DNA of 64,000 bases from Sinobaca qinghaiensis (GTDB lineage: Bacteria; Bacillota; Bacilli; Bacillales; Marinococcaceae). Position numbers and translations under genes: made by a program. Below are positions 27,188-34,023 of the stretch, piece by piece (position 1 is the stretch's first letter; every line of letters starts with the position of its first letter). The stretch lies in NCBI RefSeq assembly GCF_003610495.1, contig NZ_RAPK01000006.1, forward strand, positions 430,839 to 494,838, written 5' to 3'. A model generated the notes under the pieces. It was not told where the DNA came from. It made no database searches and saw only the letters and a list, made by a program, of their open reading frames with translations.

Positions 27188-27841
27188 ATGGTTTATCCAC
27201 CTATGATTAGTTCTGAATTTTCTGATAAAAATTCCATTTTCTTGTCTGAGCGGCAAAAACGTTTGCAAGAAACGCTGTCCCGGCCTTTCTCTTACAAAGC
27301 TGTTCATCATCCCGGTATTGGTTCAATGGTGTATACGATCGTCTACGAGGACCATACCGTGTACATTAACGATACGAGATACGCTTATATAGATATTGCC
27401 TCCATCCACCGTTTATCTTCCATTGATTCGCTTCTCTATGATCTGGAACTGGCCGGTTATTATCCGGTGATTCTATACCCGGAGCTGTCTGATGCGTTAT
27501 TAACGCATGACACGCCGTTCTATCGTCTCGTAAGGAAAGGCTGCCTTGGTATGATCAGTGCGTCATCCCTTCTCGGGCGTAATCCTGGTAAAGCGCAGGT
27601 GATTGCGTATAATATGGCGAGGGGCAATCTGGCTCATTTTATCGGCTCTGAGAGGGACGAGATGAGAGAAGATGATATAAAAGCAGCTTATGCAAAGGTA
27701 GAAAGCAAAATAGGGAGTGAAGCAGCAGAGACGCTGCGCAGTAACCGGGAACGTGTAAGCGCTGATGATCATGTGGAAGTGGATTTGCCTGTTAAGATGG
27801 ATTATATGAAGCGGCCAAAGCGGCGTTTCTTTTCACAATAA
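27188..27841 (+). CDS. PHP-phosphatase-derived pseudoenzyme, paralogue 1
   Basis: The 217-residue protein aligns with the C-terminal half of the YwqE-like protein at 3739. TRYAYIDI (63-70) matches SRYVLLEF. LYDLELAGYYPVILYPEL matches LYDLQVKGYRPIIANPEK, and NLAHFIGS matches DLAHFIAT. The basic MKRPKRRFF tail matches KKRRRRFGLI. The N-terminal PHP part with HxH, TPHH and GxExR is absent and replaced by about 60 residues with LSERQKRLQETL. AHPER reads LYPEL, and SDAHN has become GSERDE. No metal site can form, so it is unlikely to be a phosphatase. A phosphotyrosine-like or partner-binding role is possible. An intrinsic terminator follows. Closest sibling in the window: 30329. Confidence 0.75.
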   Translation: MVYPPMISSEFSDKNSIFLSERQKRLQETLSRPFSYKAVHHPGIGSMVYTIVYEDHTVYINDTRYAYIDIASIHRLSSIDSLLYDLELAGYYPVILYPELSDALLTHDTPFYRLVRKGCLGMISASSLLGRNPGKAQVIAYNMARGNLAHFIGSERDEMREDDIKAAYAKVESKIGSEAAETLRSNRERVSADDHVEVDLPVKMDYMKRPKRRFFSQ

Positions 27842-27864
27842 ATATACTTCATACAGAAGTCCGG

Positions 27865-27888
27865 CAGCCCAGTTGTCGGGCTTTTTAT
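27865..27888 (+). terminator. Short intrinsic terminator after paralogue 1
   Basis: AGCCC (27866-27870) and GGGCT (27878-27882) form a stem followed by a T run. An overlapping CCGGCA/TGTCGG pairing can strengthen it. Confidence 0.7.
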
Positions 27889-27929
27889 GATGCTTGTTAG
27901 AAAAGAACTATAAAATTTCCTTATTTCAG

Positions 27930-27959
27930 TTGAATTGTTCCTATTTATTGTGCTATTAT
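27930..27959 (+). promoter_or_regulatory. Promoter of pseudophosphatase paralogue 2
   Basis: TTGAAT (27930-27935), an 18-base spacer and TATTAT (27954-27959) preceded by TGC, an extended -10. The design matches the promoter at 28861. Confidence 0.75.
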
Positions 27960-28000
27960 GTTCTTTATAACGAATATAAATCAGCGTGGGGGTATATTCA

Positions 28001-28642
28001 ATGGACAACGTAACAGAGCATCGAAACAATAGAAATAAGCTGTCAAACCGGGAAAAGAAAGCCTATGGCGTATTTGAAAACAGACTGGAAAGCACACACC
28101 AAATGGCAGAAAAGCCTTTAGTGCAGGTTCTGTATATCGAAGAAGAGCGCTGTGAGCTGCGCTTCGATCATACGAGGTACGTCTATGTGGATATACGGGC
28201 CATGCAAACGCTCGGTGCGGCCCGGCAGGTACTGTATCAGCTGCAGATGGCCGGCTACTATCCGATCATTATGTATCCGGAGCAATGCGACGTGCTGCTT
28301 TCAAACAACTCACCTTTTTACCGGATTGCACGCCGCGGTGGCATTGGTATGGTGGACGCTGCCTCTGTTACGGGAGCATATGGCAAGCGCACCCGGGACA
28401 TTGCTTTGAATTTGCTGCAGGGCAGCCTTTCTCCGTTGATAGGATCGTCAGCAGAGGAAGCATTCCAGGAAGACAGCTTGAAGAACGCCTACATGGAAAT
28501 TGAAAAATGGATGGGAACACAGAACGCGGATATGATACGGGAGAACCGCCGGCGGGTAGAGAACGATGAGTATATTCAGCTGGATCAGCCGTCCAGGTCC
28601 AACTATATGAAACGCAGAAGCAGCTGGTCGCTGCTGTCTTAA
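28001..28642 (+). CDS. PHP-phosphatase-derived pseudoenzyme, paralogue 2
   Basis: The 213-residue protein shares with its siblings TRYVYVDI (about 55-62), LYQLQMAGYYPIIMYPEQCDVLL, PFYRIARRGGIGMVDAASVTG and ENRRRVENDEYIQLDQPS, then a C-terminal YMKRRSSW. It aligns with residues about 102-250 of the YwqE-like protein at 3739. The metal-binding HxH half is missing. The AHPER equivalent is MYPEQ and the SDAHN equivalent is GSSAEE. The N-terminal 50 residues are unlike those of paralogue 1. ATG 28001 is preceded by GGGGGT; an upstream GTG at 27986 is less likely. It is a single-gene unit with its own extended -10 promoter and strong terminator. Function is unknown. Confidence 0.75.
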   Translation: MDNVTEHRNNRNKLSNREKKAYGVFENRLESTHQMAEKPLVQVLYIEEERCELRFDHTRYVYVDIRAMQTLGAARQVLYQLQMAGYYPIIMYPEQCDVLLSNNSPFYRIARRGGIGMVDAASVTGAYGKRTRDIALNLLQGSLSPLIGSSAEEAFQEDSLKNAYMEIEKWMGTQNADMIRENRRRVENDEYIQLDQPSRSNYMKRRSSWSLLS

Positions 28643-28645
28643 AAT

Positions 28646-28688
28646 AATAAAACACGGGCAGTCCTAAAAAGGGGCTGCCTGTTTTATT
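28646..28688 (+). terminator. Intrinsic terminator after paralogue 2
   Basis: AATAAAACA, GGGCAG and CC pair with GG, CTGCC and TGTTTTATT around a TAAAAA loop. The structure is long and symmetrical, and could act in both directions. Confidence 0.9.
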
Positions 28689-28747
28689 GCTGCAAACAGA
28701 AATGGTGTATTAGTTGTTCTATATATATAACGGCTATTCATATTGAT

Positions 28748-28762
28748 TGATTATCATTCTCA
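28748..28762. promoter_or_regulatory. Possible Fur-type box
   Basis: TGATTATCATTCTCA matches 13 of 15 positions of the 7-1-7 Fur box TGATAATNATTATCA. It lies about 100 bases upstream of the clear promoter of paralogue 3, so its target is unclear and it may be chance in AT-rich sequence. Confidence 0.25.
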
Positions 28763-28860
28763 GTAAAGAACACGTAAATGATAAAATGATAAACAGATGA
28801 CATAGACTTTATTTCCAATGATTAACTGGTTACTTTTTTACATAAATAGAAGATATTATA

Positions 28861-28889
28861 TTGAATATAGGTATATTATATGGTAAAAT
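28861..28889 (+). promoter_or_regulatory. Promoter of pseudophosphatase paralogue 3
   Basis: TTGAAT (28861-28866), a 17-base spacer and TAAAAT (28884-28889) with an extended TGG. It is almost the same design as the promoter of paralogue 2. Confidence 0.75.
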
Positions 28890-28933
28890 CCATTCTATAT
28901 AGAGAAAAGATTACATATACACGGGGGTAAAGT

Positions 28934-29545
28934 ATGAACTATTTGGATGTTTCCAGCTCATACAACACAGAAAACGCAGGGGGAAGTAACATCATAGAAA
29001 GCAGTATTTATTCAGATATTATTCCGCACGACCAATTTATTCGTTATAAAGAAAACGACTGCGTTCTTTATAGCGGTGAATCCCGGTACGCCTATGTGGA
29101 TATCCGCGAAGAAACTAGTGTCAAAACGGTAGCAGGCGTACTGTACGATCTGCAGCTGGGAGGTCATGTGCCGGTTATTCTCCATCCGGAACAAAGTGAC
29201 GTGTTGCTGGAGGAGGATCTTCCGCTGTATCGTTTTATTAGAAACGGGGGCCTCAGCTTAGTCGACGCGGCCTCAGTGACAGGGGAGAACGGAAAACATG
29301 CGCAGACGATAGCTTTAAATATGCTGCGCTATAACCTTGCTCATTTTATTGGGGACAAAGACACGAATACCGGAGAAAGCAGCCTGGCAGCGGCCTATAC
29401 TAAAATTCAGTCACAGCTGTCCAATTTATCCGTCGATACATTGAAAGAAAATAAAAGCATGCTTTTACAGGGGCTGCCTATTGAAATAGATTCTCCGATT
29501 AAGAAGAACTACCTGAAAAAACAAAGAAGCTGGTTTTCTTTTTAA
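28934..29545 (+). CDS. PHP-phosphatase-derived pseudoenzyme, paralogue 3
   Basis: The 203-residue protein has the sibling core: SRYAYVDI (about 55-62), LYDLQLGGHVPVILHPEQSDVLL, PLYRFIRNGGLSLVDAASVTG, LNMLRYNLAHFIG and a basic C-terminus YLKKQRSWFSF. It keeps a His at the AHPER position (LHPEQ) but lacks the SDAHN residues (GDKDTN) and the whole HxH half. It is therefore not expected to bind the metal cluster. The N-terminal 45 residues are specific to this copy. The start has GGGGGT upstream, as in paralogue 2. It has its own promoter. No good terminator directly follows, so transcription may continue into the 112-residue gene. Confidence 0.75.
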   Translation: MNYLDVSSSYNTENAGGSNIIESSIYSDIIPHDQFIRYKENDCVLYSGESRYAYVDIREETSVKTVAGVLYDLQLGGHVPVILHPEQSDVLLEEDLPLYRFIRNGGLSLVDAASVTGENGKHAQTIALNMLRYNLAHFIGDKDTNTGESSLAAAYTKIQSQLSNLSVDTLKENKSMLLQGLPIEIDSPIKKNYLKKQRSWFSF

Positions 29546-29632
29546 TCATTAATCAATACGATATCTTTTTTCTGCCCGCAGGAAAAGGATATTTTATTGC
29601 ATGTGAACGCTTGAAACGAAAGGACAAGCAAC

Positions 29633-29971
29633 ATGACCGGATATGCTTTTTACATTGAGTACAGACATAAGGGGAAATGGAAGAAACTATTTCAGCATGC
29701 CTTGATCAGCGGGGAAGAAGCGAGATGGGTGGGAAACAACTATATCTTTATTCCCTATTATAAGAACTGGGAATGGCCCGGGTGCGCCATCGAAAAGATC
29801 AATGAATTCAAGAGCCAGCTGCTCCGGGTTACGAAAGTGATCGTCTTCCACCATGCCCCGCATAAGCCGAAATCAGTCGGTATTCTGGAATTGAAAAAAT
29901 GGGATATCTTACAGGATGGGATTATGGCGAAAGAGTACCGCCTCATCCATATGGAGCATTTAATGCTGTGA
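29633..29971 (+). CDS. Hypothetical protein, 112 residues
   Basis: The frame opens at ATG with AAAGGA eight bases upstream and ends just before a strong terminator, so it looks like a true gene. The product is soluble, rich in aromatic and basic residues, with KGKWKKLFQHALISGEEARWVGNNYIFIPYYKNWEWPG in the N-terminal half (only described here by its Trp/Tyr pattern) and a mixed alpha/beta C-terminus. No catalytic motif, membrane span or signal is visible, and I do not recognise a family. It lies between pseudophosphatase paralogues 3 and 4 and may be co-transcribed with paralogue 3. Confidence 0.7.
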   Translation: MTGYAFYIEYRHKGKWKKLFQHALISGEEARWVGNNYIFIPYYKNWEWPGCAIEKINEFKSQLLRVTKVIVFHHAPHKPKSVGILELKKWDILQDGIMAKEYRLIHMEHLML

Positions 29972-29993
29972 AAAAATTATCTGCATGCCAAAG

Positions 29994-30024
29994 ACAGCCG
30001 TTCTTTAGAGAATGGCTGTTTTTC
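29994..30024 (+). terminator. Intrinsic terminator
   Basis: ACAGCC and TTCT pair with AGAA and GGCTGT around a TTAG loop, followed by T5. It closes the 29633 gene. Confidence 0.9.
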
Positions 30025-30328
30025 ATGTTACGCAGAAAAACTCCCTGCTCTATAAAAGAACAGGGAGGTCGTGAAAGACAAACACGTAAGGTGAAACATT
30101 TATCACGGGGGTGATAGTAACCCCATTACCTTTTACGTAGTTCCTAAAACATCTTTTTTCATTTTATAAGACGGTAAATGATCTGTATAATTATCTGCCG
30201 CCGCAGTCAGGTCGTCTGTAAATAGGTTTACCGGAAGTATGCAGGGGAATAATAATGTAACAGTATAAAGATGATTACGCTTCCTGCTTTTCTTCTCCAC
30301 CACGTCTATTAGAAAAGGATGGATGCAT
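30025..30328 (+). other. Structured intergenic region before paralogue 4
   Basis: No credible ORF. CTCCCTGCTC (30041-30050) and GAACAGGGAG (30058-30067) form a hairpin. TATCAC-GGGG-GTGATA (30101-30116) forms a second, enclosed by CGTAAGGT (about 30085) and ACCTTTTACG (about 30128). CCCC at 30121-30124 could pair with the GGGG loop instead. A TATAAT at 30186-30191 has no good -35. The region probably holds the promoter and leader of paralogue 4, perhaps a regulatory RNA. Confidence 0.35.
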
Positions 30329-30955
30329 ATGGCAGGCTCAGATTCTTCCCATAACGGTGTGTCATTAACGGAACGGCAGAAACGATTAAAAGAAACGCTC
30401 GGAAAGCCGCTTTCCGAGGAAGCGGTGTATCATCCCGGCATTGGAACCAACGTATATAAGGTGGATTTTGAAGATTATGCGGTATACGTAAATGAAACGA
30501 GGTATGCGTATATTGATATTGCTTCCACGGAAATGGTCTCCGGCATGGAAAAAGTGCTGTATGACCTGGAGCTTGCCGGCTACTATCCGGTCATTATGTA
30601 TCCGGAGCTTGCGGAGGTGCTGCTCAGTCATGAGACGCCGTTATATCGGCTTGTCCGTAAGGGCTGCCTCGGAATGATAAGCGCGGCTTCCATTGCCGGG
30701 CGGAACCGCAGCAAAACCCAAATGGTGGCGATGAATATGATCCGCGGCAATCTGGCGCATTTTATGCATTCACCTGAAGGCAAAGAAGACGAGCTGGAAG
30801 CGGCCTATGCGAAAGTGGAAAGCAAGATTGGAAAAGAAACGGCCGCGTCGCTGCGGGATAACCGCGGCCGGGTGCTGGCCGATGACCACGTAGAAGTTGA
30901 CCTGCCGGGCAAGATCGACTACATGAAAAAACCGAAATGGCGTTTGTTTGGATAA
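30329..30955 (+). CDS. PHP-phosphatase-derived pseudoenzyme, paralogue 4
   Basis: The 208-residue protein is the closest sibling of the 27188 product. They share LTERQKRLKETL, VYHPGIG, TRYAYIDIAS, LYDLELAGYYPVIMYPEL, RLVRKGCLGMISAASIAGRN, NMIRGNLAHFM, KVESKIG, DNRGRVLADDHVEVDLPGK and a basic tail ending YMKKPKWRLFG. As in that copy, the HxH half is missing and the AHPER and SDAHN equivalents read MYPEL and HSPEGK, so no PHP metal site remains. ATG 30329 is chosen for its spacing from AAAGGA; ATG 30323 is an alternative. A very strong terminator follows. Base composition is that of the core genome, unlike the glycosyltransferase cassette. Confidence 0.75.
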   Translation: MAGSDSSHNGVSLTERQKRLKETLGKPLSEEAVYHPGIGTNVYKVDFEDYAVYVNETRYAYIDIASTEMVSGMEKVLYDLELAGYYPVIMYPELAEVLLSHETPLYRLVRKGCLGMISAASIAGRNRSKTQMVAMNMIRGNLAHFMHSPEGKEDELEAAYAKVESKIGKETAASLRDNRGRVLADDHVEVDLPGKIDYMKKPKWRLFG

Positions 30956-30971
30956 CCCCATCACTACCAGA

Positions 30972-30999
30972 AACAGCCGGTTATCCGGCTGTTTTTTTT
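30972..30999 (+). terminator. Intrinsic terminator after paralogue 4
   Basis: AACAGCCGG-TTAT-CCGGCTGTT followed by eight T. Perfect stem. Confidence 0.95.
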
Positions 31000-31072
31000 A
31001 GATAAGGCTTTAGCTTTTCTCCGGAGCGCGCTAGAATGAAAGAAACGTACATAAATTCAGGAGGAGAGAGCA

Positions 31073-31597
31073 ATGAAACGAATTGCAATTGATATGGATG
31101 AAGTCATGGCCGACCTCATCCCGAAGCATTTACAGCTGTACAATGAGAATTTCGGGGAAGCGCTGACGCTCGAGGACCTGCATGGCAGAAAGCTCCGGGA
31201 AGTCCGTCCCCATGCAGTCGAAGAGCTGCGCGGCTACCTGAGTGATCCCGGTTTCTTCCGTGATCTGGACGTGATGGAAGGCGCCCAGGATGTGATACAG
31301 GAGCTGCACGAAGACCACGAAATTTTTATCACAACCGCGGCAATGGAGTTTCCAACCTCATTTACCGCCAAATATGAATGGCTTAAAGAACACTTTTCGT
31401 TTTTAAACGACCTGAATTTTGTCTTCTGCGGGGATAAAGGCATCATCAACGCCGATTACCTGATTGATGACAACGCCCGCCATTTTAAACGCTTTGAAGG
31501 CACGGGGCTTTTGTTTACCTCCCCGCATAACGTGCACGTCACCGGCTATGAACGGGTGGACAGCTGGGGAGACGTACGGGAGTATTTTTTGAAATAA
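31073..31597 (+). CDS. 5'(3')-deoxyribonucleotidase-like HAD phosphatase (NT5C type)
   Basis: The 174-residue protein is a HAD-superfamily phosphatase of the NT5C/YorS-like group. These enzymes remove phosphate from nucleoside monophosphates in the cytoplasm. The nucleophile motif is AIDMDEVMAD (residues 4-13, DxDxV), with Asp7 expected as nucleophile and Asp9 as acid/base. The second motif is IFITTAAM, and the third region reads CGDKGIINADYLIDDNARHF, which supplies the Asp pair for magnesium. Length is normal for the group. It has a GGAGGAG ribosome binding site and lies between two strong terminators, so it is a single-gene unit unrelated to the EPS genes. Confidence 0.88.
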   Translation: MKRIAIDMDEVMADLIPKHLQLYNENFGEALTLEDLHGRKLREVRPHAVEELRGYLSDPGFFRDLDVMEGAQDVIQELHEDHEIFITTAAMEFPTSFTAKYEWLKEHFSFLNDLNFVFCGDKGIINADYLIDDNARHFKRFEGTGLLFTSPHNVHVTGYERVDSWGDVREYFLK

Positions 31598-31610
31598 GGT
31601 GATCGTATAA

Positions 31611-31655
31611 ATAAAAAGCCCAATGTCAGAGTTGTTCTGGCATTGGGCTTTATTT
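31611..31655 (+). terminator. Intrinsic terminator
   Basis: AAAGCCCAATG and CAGA pair with TCTG and CATTGGGCTTT around a GTTGT loop. The structure is symmetric and AT-flanked, so it may work in both directions. Confidence 0.92.
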
Positions 31656-31686
31656 CACCGCACTAAGTTTATTCGATAAATAAAGA

Positions 31687-31715
31687 TTGTTATTGGTATT
31701 TAACATAACTATACT
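31687..31715 (+). promoter_or_regulatory. Promoter of the MATE transporter gene
   Basis: TTGTTA (31687-31692), a 17-base spacer and TATACT (31710-31715). The leader contains the inverted repeat TGGGGA/TCCCCA at 31744-31760, just before the ribosome binding site. Confidence 0.75.
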
Positions 31716-31787
31716 GATAGTAATGAAATCAAACATACATAAGTGGGGAACGTCTCCCCATATATAGAAGCAGGGAGGATATCTGCC

Positions 31788-33170
31788 TTGATAAAGAAAA
31801 CCAGGGAACCGCTGCCTGGTAAGAAACTGTCGCTGTTTCTTATTACATGGCCTATTTTTATTGAAGTGTTTTTACAGATTGCGATGCAGTTTGTGGATGT
31901 TTTCATGATCAGCTTTATTTCGGATGATGCGGTCGCTTCCATAGGGGTCGTCAATCAGATTTTCCTGCTGACGTTTGTCCTGTTTAATTTTACCGCTTTA
32001 GGTGCAGGGGTGGTGATCTCGCAGTATACGGGTGCCCGCAAAACAGAAGATATCAGTAAAATTGTCTCGCATGCGATTATTATAAACTTAGCCTTCGGCC
32101 TGTTTATCAGTGCTGTGGTGGTCTTGTTTCGTCTTCCCCTGTTGGAATTATTTAATCTGGCACCGGAATTAGTTACATATGCGGATACGTTTATGCTCAT
32201 TGTCGGCGGCACGCTTTTTACCCAGGCGCTGGTGATGACGCTCTCTGCTCTGCTGCAGGGAAAAGGATATACAAAAGACGTCATGTACGTCGTGCTTGGC
32301 ATGAACGTATTAAATGTGTTCGGGAACTATGCGTTTATTTTCGGGGCTTTCGGCTTCCCGGAATGGGGAGTGGCCGGGGTAGCGCTGTCCACGGTGATAT
32401 CAAGGGTACTCGCTATGACTGTCTTAGCCGTCCTTTTGTATATCCGCTTGGACGTCTCGCTGAAATGGAGTGATTTTTACAAGTGGGAGCGGCGCCATGC
32501 CGGAAAAATTCTTAATATCGGTATTCCGTCCGCCGGCGAGCAGCTCTCCTATAATGGGAGCCAGCTCGCTATAACGATATTTATCACCACGCTTGGAGCT
32601 GCCGCTCTTTCTACAAGAGTCTACGCTTTGAACTTAATGGCCCTGATGATGATATTTTCGCTGTCCGTAGGAAAGGGCATGCAGATTTATGTAGGGCAGC
32701 TTATCGGGGCAGGAGAAAGAGAAGTAGCGTATCATCAAATGTTCCGGGGCCTTAAAATAGCATTGCTGATCGTACTGCTTGTCGGTATGGTACTGGCTTT
32801 TTCGGGCGAAGCATTATTTCAGTTGTTTACGTCCAACCCGGATATTATAGCCACAGGAACGATTCTTCTTTTTATCGGTATTATTCTGGAGCCGGGAAAA
32901 GCCGGTAATCTTATTATCATCAGCGCGCTCCGGGCGACAGGCGATGCACGCTATCCTGTTCTGATGGGAATGCTGTTCATGTGGGGCGTGACTGTGCCGC
33001 TTGCCTATGTACTCGGAATTTATTTAGAATTTGGGCTGATCGGCATTTGGATCGCGATGACGATAGACGAATGGGGAAGAGCCAGCCTGATGTATATACG
33101 CTGGCGGAGCAGGAAATGGGAAAGCAAGGCCCTGGTGGAAGAATACAAAGAAACGGCACCGGTGCCGTGA
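31788..33170 (+). CDS. MATE family efflux transporter
   Basis: The 460-residue integral membrane protein has 12 predicted helices in two six-helix halves, the MATE build. N-terminal helix 1 reads LITWPIFIEVFLQIAMQFVD with the family's Pro and Gln pattern. FLLTFVLFNFTALGAGVVISQYTGA holds the G-x-G-x-x-ISQ region of helix 2. The second half repeats this with SAGEQLSYNGSQ. MATE proteins export cationic drugs or metabolites using sodium or protons. The TTG start at 31788 is chosen because GGAGG lies nine bases upstream; the in-frame GTG at 31743 has no such site. It is transcribed from a good sigma-A promoter through a hairpin-bearing leader. Confidence 0.9.
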   Translation: MIKKTREPLPGKKLSLFLITWPIFIEVFLQIAMQFVDVFMISFISDDAVASIGVVNQIFLLTFVLFNFTALGAGVVISQYTGARKTEDISKIVSHAIIINLAFGLFISAVVVLFRLPLLELFNLAPELVTYADTFMLIVGGTLFTQALVMTLSALLQGKGYTKDVMYVVLGMNVLNVFGNYAFIFGAFGFPEWGVAGVALSTVISRVLAMTVLAVLLYIRLDVSLKWSDFYKWERRHAGKILNIGIPSAGEQLSYNGSQLAITIFITTLGAAALSTRVYALNLMALMMIFSLSVGKGMQIYVGQLIGAGEREVAYHQMFRGLKIALLIVLLVGMVLAFSGEALFQLFTSNPDIIATGTILLFIGIILEPGKAGNLIIISALRATGDARYPVLMGMLFMWGVTVPLAYVLGIYLEFGLIGIWIAMTIDEWGRASLMYIRWRSRKWESKALVEEYKETAPVP

Positions 33171-33225
33171 GTATGAACAGTAAATTATTTCTAAAAGCAG
33201 CGATACGATCCGAATAATATGGTGA

Positions 33226-33262
33226 CAAAAGCTGATCTCACACGTTGAGATCAGCTTTTTAT
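33226..33262 (+). terminator. Intrinsic terminator after the MATE gene
   Basis: AAAAGCTGATCTCA-CACG-TTGAGATCAGCTTTTT is a long, nearly perfect stem with T tail, likely usable in both directions. Confidence 0.95.
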
Positions 33263-33300
33263 TATAAAAGTAAAAAAAGAACTGGATTAATAAATTGTGT

Positions 33301-33321
33301 TCTAGTATACTAGTATACAAG
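33301..33321. promoter_or_regulatory. Palindromic operator before the GntR gene
   Basis: GTATACTAGTATAC (33305-33318) is a perfect 14-base palindrome, placed about 17 bases before the GntR ribosome binding site. FadR-subfamily GntR proteins bind short palindromes of this size, so it is the likely self-regulatory and operon operator. Confidence 0.65.
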
Positions 33322-33335
33322 TTAGGGGTGAGAAA

Positions 33336-33998
33336 ATGCAGACATCGGTTGGAAGCAATGCGTACAGTGTCATTAAAGAACAAATTATTAATCTGGAGCT
33401 GGAGCCGGGAGAAAAAATTTCAGAAAGTGAATTAGGATCAAGGCTTCAGGTCAGTAGAACCCCGATAAGGGAAGCGTTCAAACGTCTGGCCCAGGAAGGA
33501 TTAATCGACATATATCCCCAGAGGGGCTCTTTTGTGTCCCAGATTGATGAAAGCTATGTAGAAGAAGGACGTTTCATGAGGGAGCATATGGAGCTGGCTG
33601 TAATAGAACTGGCATGTCAGAAAATACCTGATCATTACTTAGTAGATTTAGAAGAAAGTATATTACTACAGGAAAAAAGTGTAGAGGCTAAAAATTACAA
33701 ACGCTTGTTTCAGCTGGATGAGTATTTTCACCAAGTGTTTTTCCTGGGGTGCGACAAAGAAAGAACGTGGACAGCTGTTCAAAACATGATGGCCAACTTA
33801 AATAGAACAAGGATGCTGAGCCTTGCTTCTGAATTCAACTGGGAAATGATCGTAATGCAGCATAAGCAAATTCTAGAGGCAGTTGCCAAGAACGACCCTG
33901 ATCAAGCGAAAGCAGTAATGAAAGAACATTTAACGATGGTCAATGTAGATATTGCCAATTTAAAGCAGCAGTATGGGTCATATTTTAAAGATAAGTAA
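33336..33998 (+). CDS. GntR-family regulator, FadR/FCD type, of the uronate operon
   Basis: The 220-residue regulator has an N-terminal winged helix (about 8-70) with the GntR signature KISESELGSRLQVSRTPIREAFKRL. The C-terminal all-helical FCD effector domain contains the metal-binding pattern with Asp/His residues in LDEYFHQVFF and MQHKQILEAV. Such regulators sense sugar acids: UxuR and ExuR bind fructuronate and uronates. It is the first gene of a collinear series uxaC, TRAP importer, uxuA, uxuB, kdgK and kdgA, and probably represses it until a uronate is present. The perfect palindrome at 33305-33318 is the candidate operator. The start follows TTAGGGGTGAG. Confidence 0.9.
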   Translation: MQTSVGSNAYSVIKEQIINLELEPGEKISESELGSRLQVSRTPIREAFKRLAQEGLIDIYPQRGSFVSQIDESYVEEGRFMREHMELAVIELACQKIPDHYLVDLEESILLQEKSVEAKNYKRLFQLDEYFHQVFFLGCDKERTWTAVQNMMANLNRTRMLSLASEFNWEMIVMQHKQILEAVAKNDPDQAKAVMKEHLTMVNVDIANLKQQYGSYFKDK

Positions 33999-34023
33999 TA
34001 TGTTTTGGTAAAAGGAGGCACTT

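Noticed and set aside
29899-30114. 71-codon ORF overlapping the end of the 112-residue gene
   Set aside because: It crosses a strong terminator and has no start signals; it is a frame-shifted shadow.
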